Shown here: positions 12,159-25,700 of the stretch, in pieces
Numbering within the stretch: position 1 is the first letter of the stretch
Layout: each line of letters starts with the position of its first letter
DNA from: Brachypodius melanocephalos
Lineage: Eukaryota; Chordata; Aves; Passeriformes; Pycnonotidae
Direction of reading: 5' to 3'
Length of the DNA: 64,000 bases
Assembly (NCBI GenBank): GCA_013398615.1
Contig: VZSR01003807.1
Location: 12,816,232 to 12,880,231 of the forward strand
The notes under the pieces: generated by a model
The model's input: the letters and a program-made list of their open reading frames with translations, nothing else
The model's database searches: none
Told to the model about the DNA's origin: nothing
Program-made: the position numbers and the translations under genes

Positions 12159-12401
12159 TGGAATACTCGCTGGAGAAATGGGACCAGATCTTGACTGGTT
12201 GCTTCCAACAGGTGAGCCTACAGGGGAAGGCGATGGGCCTCCAGGGATGCCAGAGAGATGTGGAGAAGCATGAGGGGAAAACGGAGACTGTGCAGGGTTG
12301 CTCTGCTCCCCTTGGCTGCTCGTAGAGCCTGAGGCGCTAACGGCTGAGCTGAGGGTTGCTTCAGTTCCAGTCGGCAAGTCGTCAATGGATCCAGATAAAT
12401 C
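12158..12401 (-). CDS. ARID1B: ARID1B internal coding exon (partial gene)
   Basis: ARID1B is a nuclear subunit of the BAF (SWI/SNF) chromatin-remodelling complex. Its ARID domain binds DNA, and its C-terminal part contacts the complex core. This exon encodes 81 codons plus one base of the disordered Ser/Pro/Gly-rich region well N-terminal of the ARID domain. It reads DLSGSIDDLPTGTEATLSSA at the start and ends SRSGPISPASIP plus the first base of a Gly codon. From memory, human ARID1B has the same stretch with two differences (QGD for QGE, HLSS for HLSG). The paralogue ARID1A differs much more (for example DDLPMGTEGALSP), so ARID1B is the better match. The exon starts in phase 0 and leaves in phase 1. 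It is flanked on the minus strand by a pyrimidine-rich acceptor ending TTTTTCCTCAG and a donor CAG/GTAAGT. The codons stay open into the intron for about 27 residues, then stop. No catalytic residues lie here. Confidence is high. Confidence 0.95.
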
Positions 12402-12421
12402 CTGAGGAAAAAGGAAAAATG
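12402..12421 (-). other. 3' splice site (acceptor) of the ARID1B exon
   Basis: On the minus strand the intron ends in a nearly pure pyrimidine tract followed by CAG, and the exon begins GATTTATCTGG. The AG is at 12402-12403. The reading frame is continuous with the ARID1B protein from the first exon base, which fixes this acceptor. Confidence 0.9.
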
Positions 12422-15400
12422 AACATAAATGCTTGCATGAATACTCAGGCCGCAGGACTCAAGAGCTGGCATGGCAATAGATCCATTTGTTTACTTATTA
12501 CAGCAGATAACTGAGAGGTTGTCTTTAACATGTAGTTAAATGATGGCAGAAAACAAGGACGGTATGCACAATTCTCTGCTTAATCTCTAATGCTTTTGAG
12601 AAAAAGAACAAGCAAGGGCAACAAATGGATTGGAACCAAATTCATTCAGCATTGAATTTAACCTTTTCCATCTGGATTAAGCTTTCAAAATTAATCCCAC
12701 AAATTCTGCCTGAGTATACTAAAACTAATGAAAATGATACATCAGTTTCACTTTCACACAGTATTTAATTTTGGGGTTTGCTACCATTACAATCACAGCT
12801 TATACACTTCACTCTAAACCATTACCACAATGAGAGAAGAAGGGTGTAAAATATGCAGCCCTGTAACACTCCCTTGCAGCTCCTTCACCTTGCAGTAAGG
12901 AGATGAGAAGTCCTGTCCTCAGCAGCATCACTGGATCTGCTGACCACCAAGGAACAAGGACTGCTTCTCCACTTCCATCAAATACCAATGTACAGCTCAC
13001 AGGTTCTCTCCAATTTCACCTGAATACACTGCTAAACAGGTACTCCATTTCAGCTCATAACTGCTGCATTTTCAATGAGAAATTTCCTCTGTAGGTCACA
13101 GCACATCTGAATCCTAACTACGAACGGCTGGACATATTCCCTCAAGCTGTAACACAGTAGTTATACCGGTCTTTGAATCTGTGGGAGTAATTAGGGGTTT
13201 TAAATCAGATCAGACATGAAAAACCAAAAATGCTGTGACAAAGCAAGCACATGCTCCCCAACTGTCAGGAAAAATGTTAATTCCTAAGCATCACAGAAAA
13301 AACTCATACAAACCAAAAGGTGCCAAATATTGCTGTACTTCTGTAGCTATTGGCAGGTCAGGAGGAGCATGTTACTATGTTACTATTTCTATTAGCAAAT
13401 TAAAGCTCAAAAAAGTGGCAGGGGGCTTCCTCACATATAGTTCAGGTTATTAAATGACCTCTGAGACTGGAAATAAATGGGATGACAGAGTGCATTACTT
13501 TGGCTGATCCTGACTTCATTTGTTTGGCTCATGCAAGTGGTTGCACCAGAGACAGCAGGACCCCTTGTCTGAATAGCACAAAGAGAACTGGGCTCTGCCT
13601 GAGCAAAGAGCTCAGGAAGCAACGCCTTAGTGCTGCCAAATTTTCATAACAAAAAATGAAGTTTTTTTAGAAGTCACAGAACACGGATGAAACTCACGTG
13701 GTGTACTTAGAGCCCTGCCCAGTGATGACTACCTCCATTCCAAGGGAGGCTCATAGCTAGGTTCCCCTGACAGATGGACATGGTCAATCTTCTAAGGCAC
13801 CGGCAGAGGAGGATTAACAGTTTAAGCACTGCTAACACTCACTGAAAGCCACGCAGAATGCTATGTGCTATTCCTCCTTGTGCAGAAGGGTAGTGAATAC
13901 AAACCACCCGACTTAGCTCTCTGCAGGGCATCTTGTGGACCTCATTTCCAACGAGTTCCCACAAATACTTCAAGAACAACTCTCACCACAGTTAAATTTT
14001 GCTTTTTCTGACAAGCATGAAATTGTACCCGTATTTCATTAAGCATACAAAAAGCAAATATTAAGGCTAAAACATCAGTCTACATGTGGATGTTGCATTC
14101 ACTCAAGAGTAGACTTCCAAATCTGTACAAATGGAAATTTAATTAGGAAGTGGGCAATAAACTATTTTCATTGTTTCTTTTTTGGAACTATCAAGTATAG
14201 AAAATGTAAACAAGAAATAACACTGCTTGGTACTGCATAGGGCAACACTGGTTATTTTTCATAGTCGAATGTATTTGGCAAACAGGTAAGCAATTACCGC
14301 TTTTCCATACATAATATGGTATTCCTCTAAATGGAATCAAATCGCTGCTGTCGTCATGTGTAACAAATGCTGCAGGAAGTGCTGATAAAACAAATGCTGC
14401 TGAAAAGCATATAATAAACCTCTGAAAACTGAATGTAGCAGAATAGAGCCTATTCTAAAGGAATATAAATTCTGTGTTAAGAAACAGGCACACAACTGAC
14501 AGAAGATAGAGAAAGCACACAAGTTTACATTTAGAATAACAAAGATTTTAAAAGGGTGTGCGGAGTAAAGCTTTCATTTGTGTTGGCAAACCAAAGTACT
14601 TGAAAAAACAAATTTGCCAGGATAATGGAAAAGCCATGAAGAAATTAGCACTGTCCTTGATAAAATTATCTGCTGTTTACAGGCTATGGCAAAACTTTGG
14701 GATGGGACTGAAGTTCACTTTTCCCATCAGGTCACATTGATTTCTCCAGCCTTCCACAAGGGTAGAACAACTGATGAGTCTCAGGCATTTTCTTGAGTGC
14801 CTGCTTTCTAGGAATTTCTTCACCCACCTCATGCAACTCCTACACCAAGGTGGAAAAGGAAGAGAAAAGCTTGCATGACACTGGCCTATTTCAATAACAG
14901 AGCCATGCCACCCTGATGCAGGGCGGGCTGAGGGAGCAGCCTGGCAGGCACAGCACACCCGCAGGGCTTGCGCTTCCCACGTGCACTCAGTGCAAGCACT
15001 GGGATTTTCTCCCACGAATGGGGAACTTCTGCTGAGGATGCAATAATAGTGTTCACTCATCACACACATGAAGAAAACTGAGAAGGAGGTTGATCTCAGG
15101 AAGGCACAAAAGATTGTTACCTATCTAGAAGTCTGGGCTGTGCCACATAATCTCCCACATTGTCTTCAAGAGGGCTAAAATGAGAAATTTCAGCTGTTTT
15201 GTACAGGGTGGTTTGAGTTTTTTAATTTGTTTGGGGGCAGGGAGTGGGTAGTGTGTTTTGATTTTTTTTTTTCTTTTTTGTTAACATGTACTTCGAGGCC
15301 TTACCTAGTCTTCTAAGGTGGAAAGCCCGTGCAGGCCAGCAACTGGGAAACTTGCAGCATACAGAGGCTTTAGAAACACCTCTCAACTAAAAAAGCTAAT

Positions 15401-17689
15401 TGGGAAGTTAAAGAGAAGGAGAAGATAGACTTTATGTGAAGCACCTGGATGGAAAGAGCAGAAGTCAACTTTCTGTTCTCCTATTATCAGCATTTTAGTG
15501 CTTGCTTTTACCACATTTGTGAAGTTGTGCAAATTCCACATCACAAACATTTATTTATATATAAAACAGTATACACATACACATTATATATGTAAATTAC
15601 ATGGATACACTTGCATTTACTTAGTGTATCTACACGTAAAGCTATTAGGAAGCTTGCTAATAGGAGAAATTCACAGAGGTTTAAGCATACAGCCTAGTTA
15701 ACAAAGAAGCTCTGTAACTAATACTCCTCTAGAGGACAATTTAGTCAGCAGGGCACCAACTCTATTCTTCTTTTGTAAGTAGTATCAGATCTATGATGCC
15801 TGTAAAGAACAGAGAGACCTTACTTACTGCATCTCATTCAAACCAAGGCACCTTCAAGCTACAGTGCTTCCATTTATCTTGTTGGAAAGTTGGCAGGTTA
15901 GGTAATTGCTAGGATTCTTTTAAGGGCCTGAAGTCCCCACACCCTAAGGCATGCCTTAAATTTTGCCTCTTTTCAGAGGCTTTTTCTGGAAAGCGCTCAT
16001 TTCTTCCAGTAAAATCTAGCAAGTTTAGAATTAGCACTAGTCTTGTGTTTCTTATAGAGCTGTTTCTTGTAGAGCAATCTCATTATTCCTATCTATGGTA
16101 TTGTTAGGAATATATTTTCAAATCTGACATCAAATCTAAGAATGTATGAAGGACAAAATATTTCCTCCCTCCCATCACAATTCTGAGGGAGGATTTTGTA
16201 TTACAATTCTGTATTCTCCATGTCAGCTTTATGTCCTGTATTATTCAGGACATCCTAACCATCTTTCAAAGTTCATTTCTACATAATATCTTGATTACAA
16301 ACCGAAATGTCCCCATGCAAGATTTATCTCTTTTAGCAAAATGTTTTATCTTCAACTATCTTCAGTTCCAGCCTCACCTTCCACCTATGCATGACCTTTT
16401 TTTCTCGTCTGTCTGACAAGAACAAGAGCTGAAATGAACAGGATCTCATTGTGCTTGGTATTATAATGTTATGCCTTTCTGGTGGCATGATCTTATCAGA
16501 GTGACAGGATAGACACTTGAAACAGCACACCATTCTACTACTGCAATGTGGGCAGCAAGGGGCAGAGGAAGTAAATTGTTTATCCAGAGCCAGGAAACCC
16601 AAAGCTACAAAGAGACCACAGGAAGAAAACCCCTACAAACACCCATATATAATATAATAACATTAACTTACTCGAGGAACACACCTAGATCCAATAAACA
16701 GCAAAAGGAAGATTGCAGTAGCTCAGCAATACCACCACAATTTTACACACCAAGTGTGACAGGATTACAGCATTCACCGTGGAGCAAAAATTTACACTGC
16801 AAATACTTTGTGCAGTTGCAAGCTTTGCTTAGCAATGTCTCAGCAGACACAAAGAAAGATTTTAAGGGAATCCCTTGCTAAATACTTACAGCTGAAAAAG
16901 GATGAGCACCTTCTCTGAAATCAGCAGCAGGAGAAAATGTGGAGGCACCTTGCTAACGGAGTCCCACTAAATCACAGACTAAGTTCTCTAAGAAGTTACT
17001 GCAGTTTGGGGCTCTTTTGTGGGGATTATGCAGAGCACATACAACCTGTGGTTTATTTAAATTTTCCAACTATTGCCTACCAGTTCCTTTATGCTCAGGG
17101 AGTAGAAGAAAAGCAGAGGTATTCTGTACATATTAAAATCAAAGACACACAAAACCTTTCTGTCTCCAAGAAGCTGAACCCCCCAGACTCTACCCCACAA
17201 TCCATTGTGCTGGGATGAATCCCAGCGCAACATGCAGGGAACTGCCTCAACTGACTGGCTGCAGGATCAAAGCCTGCTTATTCCATTCAGGCCTTCCTGC
17301 AGTATTTCCTTAGGATGGTGTTGCTCAAAAGACAGGATCCTGCATGAAATATCCATCTCTTTAACACGAATCACCACTTTAGAAGCAAAATTATATATAC
17401 AAGCAAACATATTTCACATGTAAGTATGTAAATATATATTCAAACAGACATACACTCTGCTATTGTTTTGGAGCCATGGGGGATTATGAACAATATGCTC
17501 TGTAATTGAGATTAACTTTGAACAAATGATTTGGCTGACAAACACACATACGCACACAAAAGGAAAACCCACAATATCTCTGTTTAAATTTCAAGATATT
17601 TGTAAGACCTCTTTTCATCACAAAGCAGCCTATAATAGCATGTTTCAAGAAGCCTTCCAAAGGCCCTGCTGGTCACATTGTGGAGGCAG

Positions 17690-17753
17690 CGAGCGAGCTA
17701 ACAGCCTCCCAGCGCCTACGCAACCGGAAAAACGCACGATTGGGACCACGTGG
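17690..17753. promoter_or_regulatory. CpG cluster with ETS, CCAAT and E-box motifs
   Basis: Eight CpGs fall within about 65 bp in a region otherwise poor in CpG. ACCGGAAA (ETS type) is at 17723-17730, ATTGG (CCAAT) at 17739-17743 and the palindromic CCACGTGG (USF/MYC type) at 17746-17753. This combination is typical of small promoters or enhancers. No exon was recognised beside it. Confidence 0.35.
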
Positions 17754-20206
17754 TAAATCCTTTTATTTTCAAAGGCTGCTGCCCCCAAAGTGGGTATCTT
17801 CCTTCCACGCCAGCTGCACAAGGACCCTCATGTAAGTGCAAAAAATGTAACTAATGCACATCCTGAAAAATTTGTTTAACAGGAGGCAGCAGGGCTGCCA
17901 TTACATTTCTGCCAAAATCCCTTTTACATGCCTTACTGAAATGAATTCTGTGGGAAAACAAGGTTCCTTCTCTGAATCTTAAATCAAGGTCTGAAGCAGG
18001 AAAAGTAGAAAAGACCACTTCTAGTACAAACACCTCCCTGAGGAAAAAGCTTGATTTCTATTGACAGGCACAACTCTACCTTAGAACATGCTGCTGTAAG
18101 GAGAGGGCTCATTTCACTTGCAAGATGAGCACAAACTTTGACAATAGCTAGGCAGAGGTACTTCTTATGATACTCATGTTATCTAGAAATCTTACCTAAT
18201 TCCGCTTACTGTATGTTTCAGCCAGAGTTTTATTTTTAACTAGATTTTAAACTTTAACCTCTATGTGATAAACTATTCATGCAATATTCTAATAGAAGGG
18301 AGTTCTAAATATATGATAAAACACCAGCGTCTTGCACTAAACTTAGTGACAAAGCACCACTTGCTGGGGAAACACATTCCCTTCATTCTGTGGACCTCAT
18401 ATGCTTCCCAAAATAACTTGGTTACTGAACTGTGTTGCAAGTACTCTCTCTGATCAGTATCAAGTACTTTCTCTGAGAAGTTTTACAGGCAAGTCCCTGA
18501 AGATTCAAAAATCTTTTTCCCAAAAACTCTATATTCACTCAAGCAACCAAGAAGTGCTATCAAACAATGCAGTGCCCATGCCCTGCCCTGATGTCTTTTC
18601 AGTCTATGACATCCGGGAATTAGATCAGTCTTCAAGAAATTATCTACAAAAAGCTGATTTGGAAAAACAGATTCAAATCCCAGCTTATTACCTAATTGCT
18701 AAACAAATGACTGTTCATTCAAAGAAGGTAATTTTTTACTGCAAAGGATCTGTGTTTGTAAGATAACCTTACCTAAAAATAAAAATTGTTGACCTAGGAT
18801 GCAGGAGTCCAAGAACAGAACATGACTTGCCCCTATCTTTCAGACATGGGATGAGAAAAAGTTTCTAAAATGGATACAATCACATTTCTGAGTCTAAAAT
18901 GATCCACAATGGGATCTTATTTGCTTTGTCATTGTCCAGATGAGCTTTACACCAAAACCAACTTGGGGCAGTTAGAAATTCAAAACTGAGGAGGCACCAG
19001 ATGAAGTCCCCACCAGTCACACTCCTCCCTGCCTGTGCTGAGTGCCACGCACTCTGGGTCTGCAGCTCCTGGCTCCTGAGTCCTACAGCTGCATCAAGTA
19101 ACCTAAGAGCACAAAAAAAGCCACTGGTTTATAAACACTGACTCCCGTGTATGAAACCATAAATACTAATGACCCATGTGCCATCAAAGCAAATTGACAA
19201 AGTCTAACAAGGACTGTAAAAGCGTAGGACACACAGCCAGTCTGACAAGGATACATTTTAATACTGAAAATAAACAGTATATCTCCAGAACAGGAGAACA
19301 ATAACACAGCATCTCTCAAGATATGAACTTCCCTGTTTATCTCTGAAGCAGAATGCTTAGCACGTAGAATTTCTGGAAATAAAATTTAAAAATAAAAAAC
19401 CCATGGACCCTTAGGAGTCATTTGTTTCTTCAGTACTGTAGCAAAGAAAAATTCCCAGCTAACAACTTTCTAGCTACAGCATCAGTCATTTACCATCAAT
19501 AAATCATCAACCTTTAAAACAACCAAATCAATGAAAACCACAACAAATGGTCCCTATGAAGAAGGAAGAAAAGTTGTGTTTGCATAACAGCAATCTAATA
19601 AAATTTAGTTTATTCATACTACTTCCCATGCATAGTACCAAACTTAACCACTCCCAAACATGACATCCCTGCTGTTAAACCTAAGGCGTTTTTCATATAA
19701 ACAACAGTGAGGTGAGACATAACAACTTCCCTTTTTTGCATCTCTTTGGATTAAAACCATTTTCTAGATCATGTAGCCTACAATTGCTTCCACAGGTAGA
19801 ACACAGACTAAACTGGCTGGATAAAACAGAGGAAGCTGAATTAAGCAAAACATGTACTGATCCAAAATCTTTCAAGCTCTCTGCAGCTTGTTTTGGGGAT
19901 CACTATCCTTCTCCCTCTATGCAGCAAGTTCAGTGATGCTGTCTTGATTTTTAACCTGAATGGACGCTGCATGACCAACCTGTTCACCAGCCCAGATTAT
20001 TCTCCTGGCTGTGCTTCTGGCCATGCTGAATTCAGCATCAAAAAGCCATAGAGAAAACACGATGTGGCTGCTAGTCCTCCTCCCATTACCTGCTTGTTCT
20101 ACTTTCACTGCTGATGTAGAAACAAATCAGACTAAGTAAGGAAGGAGTACCAAATCACAAGAAACACAAACATGGATTTGAGCAAAGGCATATGAGAAAG
20201 AACTAG

Positions 20207-20248
20207 ACATTATTAATAGAACATAGAACATTATTAATAGAACATAGA
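20207..20248. repeat. 21-bp tandem duplication
   Basis: Two identical head-to-tail copies of a 21-bp unit starting ACATTATTAATAGAACATAG occur side by side. This is a recent local duplication. Confidence 0.88.
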
Positions 20249-23200
20249 ACCCACTACAATGGGTCAGTAGATCTGAAAGAGACCAAATATTTCAGCAGGA
20301 GCAGCAGCAATATGCATTAGAAAGTATTGCTTACTCCCTTTATTCCATTTACTCCGGCTATCATACTTTGGAAACTTGCAGCACATGCAGTCAGACACAG
20401 ACCATCTATCTTGAAGACTATATATTCGAAAATCTGATATTGTGCAGGTGTGGCTCCAGCAGAAAGGAACAAACAAAACTTTAGAATACCATAACATGTA
20501 ATGTGGTAAAATTCACACCATGCCTCACCTGCACTACACCCACGAGACTGCAGTGTAGAGATTCTCAATAGGTCTGTACAGGGCATCTCACATAGAAGAA
20601 GCCCTTTGAACATGACCACACAACCTCATGTGGCTGAAGGTACCTTACTGTTTACTACAAACATACCTTGAGTCACAACACACCTATTTTGCAACTATTA
20701 ATTGACATCTCTCTACATGTGCTTCTCAGACTATCCCACGTGGCATCCAGAAGACATTAACTGTGCTTGTAAATCTGGACCTACAATATTATCTGATTTG
20801 GAGACTGCAGCTGAGAGAATAGAGAAAGTGTTGGTCCAACAACCAACTGCCCACTGAAAGCAGATATTGTCACACCACAGTAAATCAGGCAAGTTGATCA
20901 CAAGTGAGCTGTTCTGACAGCCCAAGGCCACCTACGCACAGAGCACGATAAAGGGCTTAAACAACTGATTGAACCTATACACCTGTATGCCCAAGGTTTA
21001 AAAACTCTTGATCTACAGCACTCGCCTTTTTTCTTTTTTTTCATATTAATGCCCTTTGTAGAATTATGGATTGATAAAAAAGTCTGTCCCAGCAGGTTAC
21101 CGTGGGAATAAGGATCTACAAAACATAGTTTTTCATTAGCTTAGGGCTTGTGCATGCATCATACTGCGTCTCTTTCTTCTCTCTCCCACAACACCCTGTA
21201 ACCAAATACCACAATTCAATGAGATGGTAAATAAGCCCCAGACACATCTGAAACTTCAAAAACACAGGTGCTCTGTTAACTTTCCATCTCTTACTCTTGA
21301 ATCAGAAACAGAAAGGAGGAGAAAAATGTATACATCAAAAAGACTGATAAATGTTATAAAGACTCCCTTTTAAAGGAACTGAATAAAGTGACTTCCCTCA
21401 GAGAGCAATACTAATTAATGAATTAAGTTTTACTTAAAATACTGGATATGCAGTTTTATACTGAGTAACAGGCAGAAATGAGTGTTATAAGGTTTACTTC
21501 AGTAAATTCAGCTTAATTTGCCACTTCGGGCTCATTGTCTCATCCTCATGCAAGAACCTTTCATCCTTGTTCCTCTTCCTCTTCATTTTTACTGAACCCA
21601 ATGAGACTCAGGAGTGTAGTTTGACCATCAGCAGAGCACAAACACATGGGGTTGTGATCACTTTGCTTCTGCTTTGCTCCTCACCCCCAGCCACACACAC
21701 AAACTGCTTACTTCTTTCTGAGGTCTGTGGACCACAGCAGCAAAACCAATTACTCTTCAAGAGCTGCTCACTCAACCCCTCCCACATTTACACTCTTTGC
21801 TAACCTGGGAAAAGGTTGGGAAATGAAATCCAAGACAGCAAAAAAGCAGAAAATAAACTTACAGATTGTTTCTCACACATGCCTGCTAGAACAAGGTTCC
21901 CACAACACCCCAGGTTCTGGAATTCACATTTCTTTGCAGTGATTCAGTGCTTGCTGGGCATGCTAAATAATTAAGTGCTCAGGGAAATTGGTATTTTGAG
22001 ATGATAGAGCTTTAACAAACTTATGTAGAATTCAAGTTTCAGAAATCTCTATATAAACTTCAAAAGGCTTTTGCAATTCTAGAAAAGTGTCAGCTTCAGT
22101 CTTCTTTTTGAAATAATACCTTTACTAGCCAAATAGGAAGCATAACTTGTAGCACATCAACTGGGCATTAAGAAAATATTCTGAAAGACCAATACCCTTC
22201 CCCATCTACTGCTAAGCACCATTTCGGCATGGAAAGAGGTATCTCAAGGCTAAGATAATGCCAGGTTGATTGCTGAGTGAACTAAACTAAACTTTATCCA
22301 ACAGGTTTGTAAGTTCAGGTGCACCCCTGAAATCCAGTAAATGAAGAGACGTACGCACATGTCAGTATGGAAGTGTTAAACACTGTGTACTATGCAATCT
22401 ACCAAAAAAATCCACCAGATCAACTACTACTGTTCTTTAATTAATATATCATGCAAAGGAAAAGCATCCATGGGGAATGTTGAGAGTTTTGTGTGCCTGA
22501 GCATGGCTTCAGTGTTGCCACTTTTTCTTATGATAGAGAGGAAAGGGAGTCCTGACATGTTTTAGATAAAGCTTGTAGTGCATTGTTCTTCCAAATTTTT
22601 CCTTGTCTTTAAGGGAGGAGGTTGGTATTGCACAGAACTACCTATTCATTGCAATGCTAATAAAAGTGGTCTGAAAGAATTCCAAGAAAGCACCACTGCA
22701 GTGCCACAGCGTACCTGGAAACCACCTGTATAAAATATTTGTAAATACAATAAAAGGTAACTCCTTTCCCCATTGATCCATATTCTTGTTGCACTGAATT
22801 CTGAGAGTATTCACAAAGAGTGTGAAAAGACATGTCAGGTAAAATGACAGTGGTGGGAAAAGAAAAAAACTGCAGCTGGAAGCTTCTTTGAACTAGGGTT
22901 TTCCAGGATCTTGTAAGGCAGTAATCCTTTGCTCTCCTCTCTGGCTGCTCCTCTTCCCCCGTGAGAATCCAAAAGAACTGCAGCTTCTTGGTCCTTGCAA
23001 GTGGAAGCAGAGACTTCAGCCCTGCCAGACTTTCAGGTGCAGCCCTATCTAGTGCTGATTCTCCATCCTCCAAGCCTGTCTGAGCTTTGCAACACAGCTT
23101 AGGAAGCTGGGCCAAGGCAGCTTCTGGGCAGTCTATCTGATAGAAAGATGGGGAAAGGGACACTTGTATCAAGGCATGGTTTGTAAGTGCTATAGCTTGA

Positions 23201-23633
23201 GAAGAACATGGCTTTTAATGTTATGAAAGTTTTGCTGCATGGCTTCTAAGGTCATTGCTGCTTTGCAGCAGTTTTGCCTGAGTTCCTGTCCCAGTTCACT
23301 GTTCACAGTCTTCTGTGCTGAAGCCTACAAATAGGGTCAGTGTTTATACACTGCTGTCTTTTTTTAAAAAGACCACAACCTATATCACAACATTTAAGAA
23401 GATCTACCCTGATGGAACTATCAAGCCACAGCTCATTTCAACCTTTAAGTTATTCATGAGATAGACCACCAAAAAAGAGGGGAAAAAAGCAAATCAGTAA
23501 GTTAGATCTTTGCAAAGTCTCAAAATACTTCTCAAGGATGCTTGTCAGAACAAACAAATGTACCAAAGGAAGAAACAGCCTCATGAATTAAGTAAAAAAA
23601 TAAATAAAGAGAAAACATATGAAAATTTCAACA

Positions 23634-23692
23634 ACCGTGCCAATCTGTTGCGAGCTGTACCCGTGCCAGTGGGCGGCCTCGGGGCACCGTAG
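23634..23692. other. Small CpG cluster
   Basis: Six CpGs within about 60 bp surround a GC-box-like GGGCGG, between AT-rich flanks. No promoter elements or exon can be placed with confidence. Confidence 0.25.
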
Positions 23693-24109
23693 GATTCCTC
23701 AGTGCAGTGCCAAGCTCCAGCAATATTGTTATGGTTAGAGAGGAATTTCTCACAAGAGCTAACAAAGGCAGAAGGTCATAAATAAACACAGCAGGATCGC
23801 CTTGTCAGTTCTCATTATTAGCGCTGCAGGCACTTGCTTTTCTATGGGCTGCTCACAGGTTCATTTAAGTGTAAGAGCTCCTCCTCAGAATTTCACATGC
23901 TCATAAATAAAGAAAACATTTCATTAGAAAGAAAGGCACACCTAAGTTATTTCTTATTATGGTTTTTTTTTTTACGCACACAGGGGCACATGTGCTTGAG
24001 CCGGCTGTGCTGTCTCCAGCTGCTCTATCCTTACACATCCCGCACTGGCAAAACCTTACACTCGGCTAAGCCAGAGCTGCAACACCCTTCCATGCTGGCC
24101 TCTGTGATG

Positions 24110-24300
24110 CCGTGCAGGCCTCCCTCAGACCATGGCCATAATGAATGAGGAGAGCCTTACTACTGTAATAATGGTCACCAGAATTACATCTGGGCAGGAA
24201 ATGAGGCTGAGCTCCTAAACTGATCCTGACGTGCATTATAGAACTAGGAAAGCACAGCTGTGTGATCATTACTGCAATTATAAAGTGACATTTAGTGTTA
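24110..24300. promoter_or_regulatory. Candidate regulatory block with E-box palindrome and homeodomain motifs
   Basis: CCATAATGAATGAGG, TGTAATAATGG, GACGTGCATTATAG, the palindromic CACAGCTGTG at 24253-24262 and GCAATTATAAAG occur close together in sequence with no repeat or ORF signature. The call is from motif content only. Confidence 0.28.
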
Positions 24301-25259
24301 ATTTTCTCTTCTTACTGAATTTTGAAACAGAGAGGGGGCAGAAACAGTAACTCTGAGGGTACAAATGTGCAAAAAGAGGAAATTAAAGTTTTTAAGAATG
24401 CAAATGTTGATTCTTTGTCACCTGTCAGAGGTTAACAAACAACAGAGTGAAAACACCTCATATCTCCCATACACATACCCACCTTTACTGATATTCATAC
24501 CTATACAGATGGGTGAAAAGTGAGCTCTGTGTAAAACTAGACACATTTGAAATTAACACTATCATGTAGTGCATGCTGATTTCAAGTTGCAGATACAGTG
24601 CTTTTCAGAATATTAGGGGAAATCAAAAGACCAGCAATGCTATCTCTAGAGAGTTTTAATTTTCTACTTATTACCTTGGAATAAAGAAAAAAAGGTGAAG
24701 ATATTAAACCTCAAAGGTTCACAACCTTGGAAACACTGCCAGTAAATAAAATAACAGGCCTTATGTTATACAGGGGATGCCTAGCAATGAGAAAAACACT
24801 TGTTAATCATCATTCCTTCCAACACAAGACAGGTGGTAGAGAACGTAATTGCTCACCTGCCAGCCCCATGCCCCAAAATACTGCTCCCTCCTGTGAACAG
24901 GACTGAGCACCAATGTACCAGCACATTAAATAGTTGTATCTCTCTAGTTGGCTAAAATCTGACCAATGTCATTGTTACTATAAACTCAGATCCTCACCTT
25001 TTAAAGCAAACTATATGACCGACAAGCAAAAACCCTGCTGCCTTGCATGCTTTCTGTGAGAAGCTTGGGAAGACAATTCTCCTTCCAGTTTGTGTCCTAT
25101 CCCATTACCTGCCGTCAGAAGAAGTCGGGTTGTTAGTCCTGATGCACTACAGCAGAAAAGCCGTGTTCAAAGAACTGTTTCTCTGAGCTGTGCAGCCCTT
25201 CATTACACACCATTCATCATTATCAACACCAGGAACTGCTGGAACAGCCCTTGCAAATG

Positions 25260-25700
25260 AAAAATCTCCCTGTTTAACTTTCAGAGGCTGCCAGCCCACT
25301 CCCTTTGGCCTGAGGGTTGAGGCAGGGTTTGTACCTCGGGCAGGGGGCTGCCAGCCATGCTGTGTGTGCCCTCTGCCCACAGCCCACCCTGACAGGAGGG
25401 CAGCAGCCCCTCTCTCCTTCTGCCAGCAGGAATGCATGGAGCCGCTCTGCCAACGGCTGGCCCTAAACTGGCTTCTGCCAGACAGAGTACCCGAGGTGCC
25501 AGGGAAGCGGCTCTTCTTGGCTCCCCACTCCTGAAGAGGAAAGAGCTGCTGGAAGTGGAAGGAGCTGGAGGAAAGGGCAACAGTTTCCAGCTGGTCAGTT
25601 CCTCAGACTCTGCTGATCCGTAGACAAGGTGCTACCAGGGCACAGGGCAGGCTGCAGTCCCTTCTGCGAGCACAGAAATGGAGAGGCTGCTCTGTTTCTA
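25260..25700. other. GC-rich, CpG-poor segment, unassigned
   Basis: The segment is open in three overlapping frames on both strands (about 100 codons each), with Pro-, Ala- and Ser-rich low-information translations. Nothing resembles a known protein, and few CpGs remain. I attribute the open frames to GC content. Confidence 0.25.

Noticed and set aside
12210..12218. Antisense splice donor CAACAG/GTGAGC inside the ARID1B exon
   Set aside because: It matches the donor consensus on the plus strand but falls in codons for Pro-Val-Gly that are fixed by the protein. There is no evidence of an antisense exon ending there.
22657..23172. 171-codon minus-strand frame as a gene
   Set aside because: I recognise no family, and no consensus splice sites or promoter frame it. 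Frames of this length occur by chance in 64 kb.
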